From: Tubiluchus corallicola
Lineage: Eukaryota > Priapulida > Priapulimorpha > Priapulimorphida > Tubiluchidae
Assembly (NCBI GenBank): GCA_030141605.1
Contig: JAQGDQ010000015.1
Coordinates: forward strand, 246,001-310,000
Reading direction: 5' to 3'
Length of the DNA: 64,000 nt
Part shown: piece after piece, positions 1 through 12,570 of the stretch
Layout of the letters: the number at the start of each line of letters is the position of its first letter
How positions within the stretch are numbered: the stretch's first letter is position 1
Notes under the pieces: generated by a model
Databases searched by the model: none
Seen by the model: only the letters and a program-made list of their open reading frames with translations
Told to the model about the DNA's origin: nothing
Position numbers and translations under genes: made by a program

Positions 1-3000
1 GTAAAACAAATTTTGTTACCAATAAAACGCCGATGGAAGGCGCCACTGTCGCGGACAAGCCATAGGTTCCCATACATGCCCACTGGTCCCATACTACCAT
101 CTAAATGCTACTCACTTTACCAGTCCCACAATTAACACGATCAATCCACAGCCCAATTACTTATGCCAAACAGCAGCCATCTTTCTTTTATGATTATTGC
201 TATTTGCCAAATGAATGATGTCACTGCCCAAAAATTGCAAACAAATGACATCACAGCCAGACCTAAGTAACCAACATAGCTACTCGTAGCAACCACCAGA
301 AAGCTGCAAAAACCAGCGAAGAAAAAACTTTTGGCATGACAATTATAGAGCACTATTATAAGTTCATCAGCTCCAGAGGGAATACGACAGCAAGCATACA
401 AAAAGCTAAGATTTGACATATTTGGTTGACAAACATACCAATTTGACCAACAAGAAGTCTAAGATAGTAACAAAAAATATGTACTAGTCTATAATATCCA
501 CAAGTTAGAACATGTGTTATGTCAGAAGATTTGATACATGCCCAACAATCTAAATGACATCAAAACAATAAGGTGACAAAAGTGGTGACAATAAGATGTT
601 CATATTCATCTCTAGGATTTACCACAAGCTTATAAATACTAATAAATGCAAGTAGATCAAGAAGATTTAATCAATGCAATAAAACCTAGTGGTGCCAAAT
701 AAACTGGTCAGCAAACTGAAATCACTGAACAAACTCACACCCACGTGATTTTAATTTTGATTCTGTGACATCGCCTACCACAGCCTATTCAGGTAAATAT
801 GAATACATCACCACACACTCACCACAAAAAATGAACGAATAGCTAGGCGTAAAACATCCAATACTCGAAACAGTCAACACTTTGTGATTATACAGTTTGG
901 CTCAGTCTATTTTATATAGTAAGTTCTGCCAGCTAACAAACACTATTAAAGGTTACTACCCAATAAGATTACAAGCTATCAAAACAATTCTCTTTAACAA
1001 TTCACTTATCTGGATTACTTTGGAGGTGTATTTTATTCAAAAGAGATAAACTTATTTAGAAATTTATAAAAGTACTTTCTAGGGTTTTTTTAAAGCTGAA
1101 AAACTAAGTGAACTATTAACAGCAGCCACTCAAGCGTTATGCCTTTGCCTAACCTATATTGTGGAAGAAGGTTAGGCATTACACAGATGAAAAATTAGCC
1201 ATTTTGCAGTTCAGTAGTAACTATAATATGTGGCATAGTAGTCAGGCATACGACACAAAAATGTTTATTCTGGCATTGTTACACAGTGGGTCAACTGACT
1301 AACTTTCAGTTATTACTACTGACAAAGCTAAAAATGTTTAACTACCGGGACAGGAAACATCAGCAACCTGTCGATGTTGTCAAACATTGCTTATAAACAT
1401 GAATGCACTTTAAAAAAGTTAAGAAGTACTGATTTACATTGATTCGTAGGCCTACAATAATTAATTAAGCCTACATGGAGACGGCCTCAAAAAAATTCCT
1501 GTCTTACCTCATGATATCAAAAAATGTGAGTAAGGAAACTGAATTGCGGAATATTTAAATTCAGTTGAAATCAAAGTTTGTTTATTTCCCACAGGTTAGC
1601 AATAATGATCTAAATTTTTTCAGTGCACATATTTTCAGACTTCATTTTTTAATTTTGCATTAACTACTAAATTATCATATAGTCTCTTGTTGTATGGTAT
1701 GAACCTTAAATTATTGTATTATCCAATAATTATGTATAAACGGCAACACTACTCCGCAAGAACACCAATCTCGTGAGAAAAACCAAGAGTTAGCTGTAAA
1801 GAACATGGCTGGCACCCTCATCAAAACAACAATATTTAAATGTTATAACGTAATTATTGCATTTTACATTTTAAATTAAAAAATACGCTTTATATGACTG
1901 CATCAGGCAAGTATATGAACACACATAAAATTAAGAAATTTACGGCCAGGTTGGAGATAAAAAAATTACCAGGGCAATTAGAAGTTAACAGAAATATCTT
2001 TATTGTCAGCCTGGGCTAACAGTTTGGTGTTGCAATGCCTAGTGTGCACTACACTACTAAACAGAACCACAATTAAATGTCAAGCCATAATATATAATAG
2101 CATCCCAACAGAGTATCAGCCTGTTTTATTCTGCCTGAACATATATAGCCTATTAATACCAGCCTATTTAATATGGCATCAATTGTTTCTTCTAATGGTT
2201 AGTTAATAATCTCTTATGAAGTTTATTGTATACTTTATTGTATACATACCCTAGCCTATGAGCCCGAATTTGTAAAAAAAGCATTGCTTGTCACTAAAAA
2301 CAACATTGTTTTCAGTTAGCTACCCAGTGAAATACATTTAGCCCACAAGTCTAAGTTTGCAAGAAAGCAGAATTTGCTACTGAAACAAACAAAACAGCCT
2401 TTCAACAGCAAATAACTGTTGTGCCTTAACTTACTGCCTAAATTAAAAAAAAAAAAAATATAAATATAAGGTATCTCAAAAATTACTATACACTTTAATT
2501 TCCACGTTTCTTTTCTAACTGTACTCCAGTCTCAGCAAGCTCTTAAATGAACCAAAAGGGGCCTTTGGCAATTCCTTTATTTATCTTTTGACAAGAACTT
2601 GGAAATTCAGAGCACCGTATTATCTCACTACTTAACAATGAAGTTCTCCAACAAGATGCAGCCATTCCTCACTACTCACGAGCTGTGAGAGACTTTCTCA
2701 ATGCAAGATGCCTGACTTGCCATTGGATTGGCCTCTGAAGCTCTTGAGGTCCCTGAAGAAAGTAGTGAAAATAGCAAAGCCTGCAAGTGCTATAGTTTTT
2801 TCCAGATTTTCGTCTTATTTTTCTAAACCAATCTGTACCAATTTTCAAACATTTTGTTTCGTTTGTTAAACAATATAGAAAATGCAATGTGTATAGTGAC
2901 TTCTGGGACATTTTGTATATAATATAAATGTAAAAAATATTAAACAAGAATATATTTCCAAGAAATTAGAGAAGTTCAGTGAACATTCTAAATCTTAAAT

Positions 3001-3070
3001 TTATACTTGACAAAATGAATGATATTTTTCTGTAGTTACTGTAGTTTAAGAATTTATAAATTTAGGTTAC
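1..3070. other. Non-coding, probable intron of the TSC22-family gene
   Basis: AT-rich sequence downstream (on the minus strand) of the TSC22-family coding exon, which ends in a splice donor at 3070. No TSC-box/leucine-zipper exon, RNA gene or transposon is recognisable in either strand. A short A-run lies near 2447-2458. Short open frames here have no domain-like content. I infer that this is part of the long intron leading to the TSC-box exons. Confidence 0.5.
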
Positions 3071-3993
3071 CTAGAATCCACGCTTCCGTCAGCATCCGTA
3101 GCCAAAATGTTTTCAACATGTTCAAGCACAGCTTGGGAAGTATTCGCCGTAACCATTCCTGTGCTAGTTACATCATCATTTTCGCTGACAGTACTCGACG
3201 TTCCATCATTTAGTGGCACTTTAGTTATGGAAGGCAAGTCTAGAGGCTGCAACGATATAGAGTTGCCAGCTGGCTCATTTAGTACATTAACACTGCTATC
3301 CGCAGGCAATGGAACATTCTCAGAGTTCTGAGATGGCTTGTTATCTTGCCTCAGTGCACTTACTGCCATCTTGTGATCTGACTGTCCCAGATCTACAGAT
3401 TTGCCATCACTTTTTTGATATACAGATGTGATATTGCTAGAACTCGCTGAACTAGTATCTACTTGTGAATCTTTTGCCGTCAAAACAGGCGGTTGTTCTG
3501 GAGATGGGTCTAAAAAGTCCCGACACATCCAGCGTCCACGATGGAAAGGTTCTCTGCTTTCAATTTTTACCACTTTAAACCTAGACTGTGCACCGTTCGA
3601 CGCAACCATGCTTGGAGACACTCTATCGCTTTCGGATGGACTACTTGCTGCAGAAGAACCTTCTTGATCATCGGTCTTTAAGGAATTATCTAACAAGTCT
3701 GAACAACTCACATCTTCGGTGTGACTTGTTTCGTCTAGATCGTCTAGACTGTCTTCTGCATGATCTGGTCCTGGGTGCAATGTTCCTGCTGTCACACTTG
3801 TTATTTGGAAACCTTTCTTTTTCAACCCTGGTCCATGATCTACACCATCTTCAATAATTTCACTATTTACAGAGCTATCAGTAATTGATCGCTCCAGCAA
3901 ACCAGCAGGCGATTTTAACTTGGAATATCCATCTGCAGTATTAAACTGAAGTTTCTTTGACCCACCTTCACGAGGTTTCAGATTGTCAGTCAT
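3071..3993 (-). CDS. bun (TSC22D family): TSC22-domain family (bunched-like) long isoform, 5' coding exon (partial)
   Basis: This exon gives 307 complete codons starting at the ATG at 3991-3993. The N-terminal blocks typical of long TSC22D1/2/4 and bunched isoforms are visible: KKKGFQITSV (about residues 58-67), the acidic DSLDDLDE (81-88), then SRFKVVKI followed by RGRWMCRDF (about 137-160). The rest is Ser/Thr/Asp-rich and looks disordered. Long isoforms of this family are regulators tied to growth and osmotic/kinase signalling; the leucine-zipper TSC box at the C-terminus mediates dimerisation. Here the open frame runs out at a TAA inside GTAACC, which directly follows TCTAG, so 3070/3071 is a splice donor leaving phase 2. 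The TSC-box exons are not in the window and must lie to the left. The match to the family motifs is strong; which paralogue it is cannot be told. Confidence 0.85.
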
Positions 3994-5785
3994 CTTCCAA
4001 GAAAGGACTGAAGACTTCCGATATACAAGTTTTCAACTGCTGCTAAAGTATCACAATGTAAATCAATAAGCACCAATGCTTTTTTTGCAAAAAAGGCAGG
4101 TAATACTTTGTGCACATGCACTTCTTTCCTGAATGTCGCATGACTCACTTGAAGCAAAAAATGGCACTACTGCTATTAGCTGCGGTCAAAAATGGGATCA
4201 ATAGAAGGTGATTTTTTTAAAAAGACATCAACAAAGTTTTTTCCAAAGCTTCCAGTATAACAGCTACAGATTTGCACTGGGTTACCTATCAGTTAAAGTA
4301 TAATCTGTAGATGACTCAAGTGTTGCACTAGTTTCAACTTGTATCACTTGAAATTTCGAGCAATATCTTCAATGTTCAAAATCTCAGCAACAGCTTCACT
4401 CCATACATACACTAAAATGCAAAAGACAAATTTATCAATTACTAAGAATTAAGTATGCCTGAATAATATTATGCATTTGAAGGAAAATTTCACAAAACTT
4501 AGGTGTAACGTAATATGTAAACTAATATCCTAATTAATACAAAGGTTATTATAATATAAATATAAAGTGCCCAACTAAAACAAATAACTTAGTAATAAGA
4601 TGCTTCATAGCATCAAATAACCAGTTTTTTTACTGAAATAGAATGCAATTGAATTTAGGATTATATGAAAGGGATTAGAGTGTAAACTACTTAAACAATT
4701 AAAAGCAAGAAAAACTTTTGTGAATAAATGGAAAACTGGCAAATTTTAAGTACCCATCAAATGGCCAGAGTAAAAAACCACGCCTTTTCACACTCAGGGT
4801 ATCTTCCTATTATAACATTTTAAGTACATTTGTGGCTCGTATATAAAATTAAATCAAATGAGTTTTGTTTATACATCAATTTGAGTACTGGAAGTAATGT
4901 AAATATAACAGGCTGCAATCAGAATTTAATTAACCTAACTGCTACCTAGAAACCTAGGAAAAAAATCCTAGGTAGACTATGGCCAGACATCTACTCTGTA
5001 CGCAAGCAAAATGCCTGGCAGAATATACACAAACAGTGGCATTATTATACTAATTGCATTGTGAATTTCATTTCATTGCACTCTTCACCTTTAATTTAAG
5101 CTGTTTTTCTGCCCTACTGTAATTAAATGGTAAAAACAGTGGGGAAGCTTGCAAAATCTTACTGTTAAGAAATTGTTGATCATGTTAATTTGTGATTGAG
5201 CACTTAGTCAAATGCATTGGTTGACTGGCTTTCAATAAAATTGATTAATCAGAACAGTGCTACTGATAAATTGGTGGCTGTTAGATACATTACTGGCACT
5301 GAAAGCACATGCCACCTACTTCAGGTACCCCTTTTCTTGTCCTTTAAGATTACATACTGTCACACAAAGCTCTCACACCCATACTTCGAAGTTAAAATCC
5401 TGCCCATCAAATTAGTGTAAATACACACAAATTATTTAAGTGTCTTACTCCGACGGTGAATTCCAGCACTCCACATTTTGAAGCTCTTACCCATGCGGTA
5501 ATACACAAATCTTAATTTTAGTGAACAGTCTGAAAACGCGGGATACTGTATTTTCGATTTGTTGACAAGCAAGAAAACTCAACTACATTTAATACTTAAA
5601 ATATGCCAAAGAAACAGATACTGGTGTCACAAAAGAATCTACACGTGTACCATACAGCAAGTCTGGGGAAAATACTCCACGATATAGTACCATATACACC
5701 CAGTAACTCACTAAATCGTAAGAAAACTTTTGTTCAAATTATTAATCAAGTATCAAAACTCCAAAATGGCTGGCTAGACGAATCG
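3994..5785. other. 5' flank / probable 5' UTR and upstream intron of the TSC22-family gene
   Basis: AT-rich, with no domain-like open frame on either strand. The part next to the ATG (about 3994-4400) is less AT-biased and could be a long 5' UTR, as is usual for long TSC22D transcripts. A small foldback with CCTAGG cores lies near 4944-4976. Nothing else is recognised. Confidence 0.4.
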
Positions 5786-5792
5786 AGGGCAG

Positions 5793-5800
5793 TGACGTCA
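5793..5800. promoter_or_regulatory. CRE-like palindrome in a candidate promoter
   Basis: A perfect TGACGTCA (CREB/ATF consensus) sits in a locally GC-richer block (about 5760-5880), about 1.8 kb upstream of the minus-strand TSC22-family ATG. It is a plausible promoter or proximal enhancer of that gene. No TATA box or leader exon could be assigned, so the link is inference. Confidence 0.3.
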
Positions 5801-5879
5801 TTAGAGTGGGTCGGGTGTTCTCCTTTCGCTACCAAAAGAGGACGCCACGGTACTAAGTTGAATTGATAGCGCTTGCGGC

Positions 5880-7140
5880 CAGACCATAGATATAATAATT
5901 ACCTAACTACATTTATAACTGCCTATTTAATCATATTAGTGCTGTGTTAGTGCCCAGTTTTAGTGCTCGTCGGATCTAATGCGCAATTACGCACCAATCA
6001 GTAAACAAATCAACACTTAAACGAGCATTCGACAGGTTGAATTGCTTTTTCGTTGTCGATTGCAACTGCCAAAACAAAAGCTTCTGAATAGGCTTTTTGG
6101 AACCAGCATTGAATAAGTTATAGTATGCTTTACTAGCTTTTTTTAAATTACTCCACTTCGGGCTCAAATCATCTTCTGTGCATACCCATCTCAAGTCAGT
6201 GCTTGACGTAATGTCTTGTGTACTTGCCGTGTGCAGCTCACCCCCACTTTCACAACTGACTAAGCATCCAGGAATCCAGAAGTCCTAATTTTCTTTGGAC
6301 TAGGATCGATCTGCTATAGTTTATCCAAGTGAACTTTACTTAAATTCTTGAGCCCTTCTTAGCCTTTTCAGTGTCTTAGTATATTAACTTATGATACACA
6401 GCTTGATGTGCCATAACCGTTTGTTTGAAGCCACATTCGTCATCAAGTCTATTCAGATTTTTACTCAAAGGAATACAGTTAGCTTCTGAGATTTCAAAAG
6501 ATTGTTAACAGTGTATTCCTAACTAGTTTTTGATGGTTAACATTTTTGATTTTTGATAAAAGTTTTTTTTGGGATTGTCTTTCTTACATAAGAAACCACT
6601 GCCCTTTGTTTGCTGTGCAACGACATTATTAATTGAGTTTACTTGTGAAGTAATTCTGTAAAGAGGTCTGTTTCGCCGTGATACTGTTCTCTTTGTCATT
6701 TTATCCCTAGAACTAGGCTTTTCTTAGTACGATGTTGATATATTTAGATATCCTTTGTTACCTTCTGCTAATCAAAAAAGTTATAAGTCACCTATTGGCA
6801 CTACACTTACCTACTAACAAATTGAGCCGTCATTGTCCACCAGTATAGGCGTTCTGCAGAAACGTTTTGCTACATTCTGCTTACCACTACTTTGACTAAA
6901 AGACGATTTTAAACCACCGAAAGCATTGACGCATCGCTCGAGTACACAGAAGAGAACGTAAGTACACAACTTGTGGAGCATCCACTTCAGACGATAATGT
7001 CTTAATACCTACTAACTAGCTTAAATGTTAGACATTACGCAGTCAAACATTATAAAAACTAAAAAAGGGAGACTTTGTATAATTAACACTAGCAAAACTG
7101 AAAAGTATTGTACCTAAAATAAATGATGTCTGAAAAAAAT
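5880..7140. other. Intergenic, nothing recognised
   Basis: AT-rich DNA on both strands without a supported gene. The longest open frame (minus, about 5976-6194) has no recognisable motif. Confidence 0.4.
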
Positions 7141-7179
7141 TAAAGACGTGCGACTCGAGCTATTGGTCATCGGACTTAT

Positions 7180-7530
7180 CTGCCTCAAGGTGGTGGATCA
7201 AAAGTTTGACTCCGTCAGTAGATCCGACGTTTATTCTAGTGTATCCATTTGCAAGTTTGGATTTAGTGTTTAGGTAACTACCTTTTTTGAGAAAGTGGAT
7301 TTTTTCGATGCCGACTTCTTAAATTCAAGACGACAAATCGAAATTTAACTCAATCAATCGATGCACGATTCATTCCATTATATTTCTGTAAAGTTTTGTA
7401 CACTCCAGTGCGCTCTGATGGGGCCGTCGACTTTTTTTAATTCAAGATGGCAGGTAAAAAGTCCAACTCCATCAGTTTACATAGGTTAAATGTTTTTCGA
7501 AAATGATGGTATGGTTGCTATCTTGAACTC
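7180..7530. repeat. Degenerate 'caagatgg' repeat units
   Basis: Several related units recur: ...ATTCAAGA(C/T)GRCA... followed by an A-rich stretch and AACTCC(A)TCAG, near 7190, 7322, 7439 and 7528. A similar word set (ATTCAAGAT, ATCGATGCA, the hexamer TTCGAA) recurs at 26.9-27.3 kb. This is an old dispersed repeat family of unknown class. Confidence 0.4.
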
Positions 7531-7746
7531 AAGATGGTAAATAAAAAATTTCCACCCTGTCAGTTTCAAGTCAACATTGTAATCTGTGTTTATCAATTGT
7601 CTGTTGCTGCACTAAGTCTTATTGCAACTTGGGAAGCACAAAAGTTGCAATAAGACTTAAAGCAGCAACAGACAATTGATAAGCACAGATTAAAATGTTG
7701 ACCTGAATCTGGCGGCGTGGGATTTCTTTATTTACCATCTTGAGTT
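7526..7746. repeat. Foldback (inverted-repeat) element, ~105-bp arms
   Basis: The left arm, 7526-7630, is an imperfect reverse complement of the right arm, 7642-7746, with an 11-bp loop. The inner part (containing CAATTGTCTGTTGCTGC and TCTTATTGCAACTT) is nearly perfect and the outer part more diverged. The outer ends share the CAAGATGGTAAATAAA motif of the neighbouring dispersed repeats. It is either a small foldback/MITE or an inverted duplication of the repeat unit. Confidence 0.75.
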
Positions 7747-10700
7747 TAAGATTTTCACGAATCCAAGATTTTTTGTAGCGCACAACTGTTTCCTTTGTAA
7801 TACAAACTCACTTACGTCAAGAAGAACACCAGCATCAACAAATCTCCCTATTACGTGTACTAGCAATTTAGCTAAGACTATTTTGTATTGTGAACTTGTA
7901 TTCATAGACTGTGGGAAATAATTGTACACCTCGCAAGGTTTTTATCGATCTGTATAAAAAGGAAAGTTCTTTTTTGCTCATTTTAATTTTGACCTAACAG
8001 CTGTAATCTACGATAACTATAATTATGACGTCTGGCTAGAAAACTAGCCATTAAAACTACCGCAGAAATCATGATTGATCCCGAAGAATTTATTGAATGT
8101 AAACCTTGAAATTCAACAGGCCTATACGGTTAACAAACGTTTTAGCAATGGTTCTTGCCATGATGCAATTATCAGTGAAAACCCCCAAAAAATAGAACTA
8201 ATAACCGTGACATTTTTTGAAAACTGTATGGATTGCTAATAATATGGTGCTAGTTTCTTCCACATTTTGTAGCTCATCGCTGATGATGGCGCGTAAAGTC
8301 ATTGCGGAAATGTTTGCCAATTGCTATACATATAGTTCATGGATTATAATGAAATAAATATTTTTGGATCAACCATGAATCTGTGATTGTTTTTAGTGGT
8401 TATATTTCTAGTCATATTGAGATTACCTAGAGACTAGTCTATTGCCAGATCTATAGAGTTTACTGCCAGCCATAAAAATTTGAATTACCTGAACTCAAAC
8501 TTTCACGTTTACTAATTTATACATGTTAATACTAGATGGCGCAGTTGACTGAAACTGGCTGTTGTTTTTCCCCTCTACCTAGCTCGTTTGTTTTACACAG
8601 CCTGGCAGTTCAAGTCTACTCACGAGCGTCACTGGAGCGAGAGACGAACGCATTAAAACCAAAGCCGTGGCCGTACTTATTCTAATTGCCATAATATTCA
8701 TATCTTGGCTGCACGGTTTTTAACTTAACGTAGGACATCGGCTGACTACGCGTGCTAATTACTGTTCCCAATTAAGACAGATTAAATAAGCGTGGTTTAT
8801 GCGTTTACAGCAGCTAAACCATGCATGGCGTGAAGCCATTTTCTGCCTTGGCACGATTTTATTTCAGTGAATTTTGCAATTAAAAAGTCTACGCACACTG
8901 GAAAGCTGTTGCTTTGTAATAGAGTATGGTCAGTTGAGTCGAGCATTTTGAGGTACTTTGCGCTTAACGATAAAAAAATTTAATGTCTTAGCAGATATAT
9001 AGCGCCCCATTGTAAGATGCGGTTTGTTATGTACGCAATAGATGCAACTATGATAATGTAGAAGAGTTATCCCAAGAGAGCAAAAAAACGACATAACATA
9101 AAGACTGCGATAACAGTAGCTTTAAACCTCTGAAACTCAAAAATGCATGTTTTTACTTACCTATTACCAACTTTACTAAAATATTGGCATTGTGAATTGA
9201 AAATAGTGTCGGGTGGGGGTAAAACGTGCTACGTTTTTTTAAAGGAAAGGCCGAACCTTCTGGGAGGTTAGGCTTATTTCAATATTCACGAAAAATATTA
9301 GAAGGAGATTATTCGAATAGAGGAGAAATTTATTAGAAGGATTTAGTAATAAAAGTGTGATAATGTAATTAGTAAAATCACTTTATAGTCGCGACCATTT
9401 CACGCTTGGATGCTTCCATTTTGAATGTCCGTCCTTCCACCAAGACGTCGTGCATCTAATGAAGAAAAGCAGCGCACTGTCAAAAGTATAATAATTTTTT
9501 ACAAAAAAATATGTAGCTCATTTTGTGATATTTTAGGTTAGTTAGGTAACAATGAAGATTAGGTAAGCAGCAGAAGTTTGAATTAGATTAAGCAGCAAGC
9601 GCTTACGGAAAGCCACAAAGCACTTTCGAACAGTCATCAGTACGTCATAGTTTTCAAGTACTGTAAATGACGACTACCATCACGCCTGAAAGTTTCTATA
9701 TAGTGGTGGTATAAATTCATTTCATGCTTTATATACAGTGTCTGCAAATTATTTGCTACATTTTTAAAGTTTTAGTGATAATAGTGAGATAAACCCAACA
9801 TGCTAAGTAACTAGTCCTTTTCTTTAATATTAAGTACGGTGTCCGCCAGGAACGAATATTGTTACTACTGTGACTTTCATTGTATGTTGATGATCTGTGT
9901 ATGATATTGGCTTCAAAATCTAATGCTACATACCGTCTTGCTACTTTAATGCTTAATCACATATACGTAGATGATCTGTCATTACTGCGCCCTATTTGCT
10001 CGTTTTTGTGTTATACTGGTAATTATACATTTGAACCTCAATTTATTCTGAAATTATTATTATGAGTGATAAATACAACTACACAAAATCAGTCACAAAC
10101 TAAGTTGAAATTCATATACTCACATGAATTCATATACTGTGAGGCACATTTTTTATGTTTTTATTTGCACAGCGTTATAAGCATTTTGATTTTTTGTGAA
10201 ATTATAGATACTTCATTTTTGGGATTACGAAAACCATATTTTTATGAAGCGGGGGTTCTGAAGAGGGCAGTAGCCCTCCCAGGGCAAATGAATTCTACAT
10301 TTTCAAGGTAAATACGGCTTATTTTCGGAGCATAGTTCTGTTTTAAATTTGAAAATTTAATATTTCATTATTCAAAAATTGATTACTTATTGTAGTACCT
10401 CTTTCAAGTGTTTCCTGTACGGCGAATTGTTTTTAGCTTTTAATAATTATAAAGCTTATATTAATAATACCTCTTATCAAATTTAGCTCGCTAAACCACA
10501 TAAGTCCTTTATACACTTTTTAAGTACATGCACGCCAATGTACTGAGAAGATCGTCGCTATTATTTCGTTTGAAACGTTTGAAAAAGTATATCTGAAAGA
10601 AAGTGTTTGCACGTTTACTCCGTGAAAACACAAACCATTAGCTGCGTTTTGTAAGACTCTTGTATTTTTTAGTAACGGTTATTATATTTGGACTTATTGC

Positions 10701-10900
10701 ATTTGTATACTCCTACTACTGCAATTACTAAAGGTTATATTGAGTAGAAATATGTACAGATATAAGTAAGTATAAATATATACTTATAAATATAAATAAT
10801 ACTTTGTTTTTAGACGCTTGTCAGTCTATATCCTATACCACATATAGATAATCATGTAATAATGATAGCCATTGTGCGACAATGCATGAAATATTATTTT
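7747..10900. other. Intergenic, no supported gene
   Basis: AT-rich and without domain-like open frames. A TATAAAAA at 7953-7960 has no plausible coding exon downstream. The region around 8520-8780 is less AT-rich but does not read as coding. Confidence 0.4.
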
Positions 10901-11510
10901 CGCAGATAGGTTTGGCTTTAGAATGCAAGGGCCTCTTCATTGGGCTACCACAATTATGTACTTGTGTTTGGATGTCCAACAGAGTGTTATCCCCTTCCTT
11001 GTTCCACGTACAATGATAAACCTCTTCACTGTCAAATCCCTCGAGCTCTGCAAATATAGGTTACTCAATCATAGTCGCATCTAGTCACTTAACTCTCTCG
11101 AGATAGGTGCAGGTATACAACTCTCGAGCCGTCTCTAGGTCATCTCAGTGTCCTCACCCCAAAACATAATCATTATCTCCTGACCCAGTATACCAATTGT
11201 TTAACCCACTCACCATGAACGCAATCCACAATTAAATCGAACATTGATGACCATTCGCCATTCACGGGTGTATGGACCTGAATTCTCGTAACCAAACCCT
11301 CCAAATTCTTTCAGTTGATGATTAATAGCGCTTATGACCCAATTCGAATAATGCGTTCCGAGGGACGATTCGTCTCCGTCACGTCTCCCCGTTTGAGACC
11401 TTCTCGAAGAACAATAATATTAACTTGGGAGCAAGCACCGGAAAATCATCCTGGCCGGCTATGGTCAAATTGAAAGGTCTTCCTGCTGCGTTACAGCCCT
11501 CATTTTATAT
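10900..11510. other. Compositionally distinct block, possibly decayed coding or TE sequence
   Basis: This block is visibly richer in G+C than its surroundings. On the minus strand, short protein-like stretches interrupted by stops can be read in more than one frame, one containing NGEWSSMFDLIVDCVHGEW. I do not recognise a domain. A decayed transposon or pseudogene is the likeliest reading. Confidence 0.25.
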
Positions 11511-11869
11511 ATAGACAGTTTAGTAAGAGCACACAGAGTAGAATCGGTGATTGCGTCATGTGGAATAACTAGACAAGTGTTTAATTTACAACGATTTAGG
11601 CTTATATCTGTTGCAGGTAAACGGTTTAGTACTTAGTAGAACTGTAATACGTGTATACTTAAAACTATAATAAGTGTACAATAAAATTAAATAAGCGCAA
11701 AAAATCTTCAATTGTCTGAGACCCTACAAAAAGTTGTTGCAAGAAGGAAGCCTGTTGTTGTTTGCAGTTAGTTTTTAGTGTTTAGTAGTAAAAGTGGCAT
11801 TTTAATTTTCAATTTTGGCAGAAGAAACGTAATAATAGAACAATAGAATACTGTAGCAATTTAGCGGGA

Positions 11870-11985
11870 GGTGGCCAGGTAATAGCACGTTAACTATAAC
11901 TACTTAGATGCGATATCAAACCGGTCTCCGAAGTTAAGCACCACTGATTTTGATTAGTACTTGCATGGATAAAAGCAAGGCCCTA
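11870..11985 (+). pseudogene. 5S rRNA-derived sequence (pseudogene or SINE head)
   Basis: The block carries the internal-promoter region of metazoan 5S rRNA in the right order: CACGTT near 11886, CTCCGAAGTTAAGCA (11926-11940) and GATTAGTACTTGCATGG (11952-11968). These match the 5S box A region and box C (consensus GTTAGTACTTGGATGG). The flanks are too diverged for a functional 5S gene: the 5' stem and the terminal GGGTGACCGCCTGG region are lost. It is either a 5S pseudogene or the head of a 5S-derived SINE. Confidence 0.65.
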
Positions 11986-12002
11986 ATGTAAAATTTGACA
12001 AA

Positions 12003-12003
<1 letters not shown>

Positions 12004-12073
<70 letters not shown>

Positions 12074-12167
12074 ACTACTACTACTACTACTACTACGACG
12101 ACGACGACGACGACGACGGCTACGGCTACGGCTACGGCTACGGCTACTGCTACTGCTACTGCTACTG

Positions 12168-12239
<72 letters not shown>

Positions 12240-12253
12240 ATTCTACTACTACT
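12004..12253. repeat. Compound CTA/CTG/CGA/CTACGG microsatellite
   Basis: Contiguous blocks of CTA, CTG, CTA, CGA, CTACGG, CTACTG and again CTA triplets or hexamers. Single-base changes have each spread over several units. Open frames across it are repeat artefacts. Confidence 0.95.
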
Positions 12254-12570
12254 GTTTGGGCTTTACGGAGACAAACAAACAAAGTCATCATTTGCACAGT
12301 GTAACTGTTTATTGTTTGTACTATTTTCATGGCACATGCCCCGTAGTCATATTTGCTTCATCCCAAAATATTACATTTTATATCGTTGGCATTAATCATG
12401 AGTTCACACAGCCACGTCACCACATGTACACCTTGAAAATAGTACAAACAATAAACAGTTACACTGTGCAAATGATGACTTTGTTTGTTTGTCTCCGTAA
12501 AGCCCAAACAATTTTATATCGTTGGCATTAATCATGAGTTCACACAGCCACGTCACCACATGTACACCTT
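12253..12570. repeat. Perfect 77-bp inverted repeat interleaved with a perfect 60-bp direct repeat
   Basis: Segment 12253-12329 is an exact reverse complement of 12434-12510 (77 bp, spacer 12330-12433). Segment 12375-12434 is identical to 12511-12570 (60 bp). The order is arm, spacer, direct copy A, inverted arm, direct copy B, without a single mismatch in either pair. This fits one recent template-switch or foldback event. Confidence 0.95.

Noticed and set aside
7953-7960. TATA box of a further gene
   Set aside because: No exon with coding potential or plausible splice donor follows within reach on the plus strand.
11870-11985. Functional 5S rRNA gene
   Set aside because: Box A and box C are recognisable but the terminal stem and 3' part are lost, and no T-run terminator follows at the right distance.
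11983-12330. Long Val/Ala and Cys/Tyr open frames
   Set aside because: They are translations of the compound triplet array; flanking residues are not coding-like.
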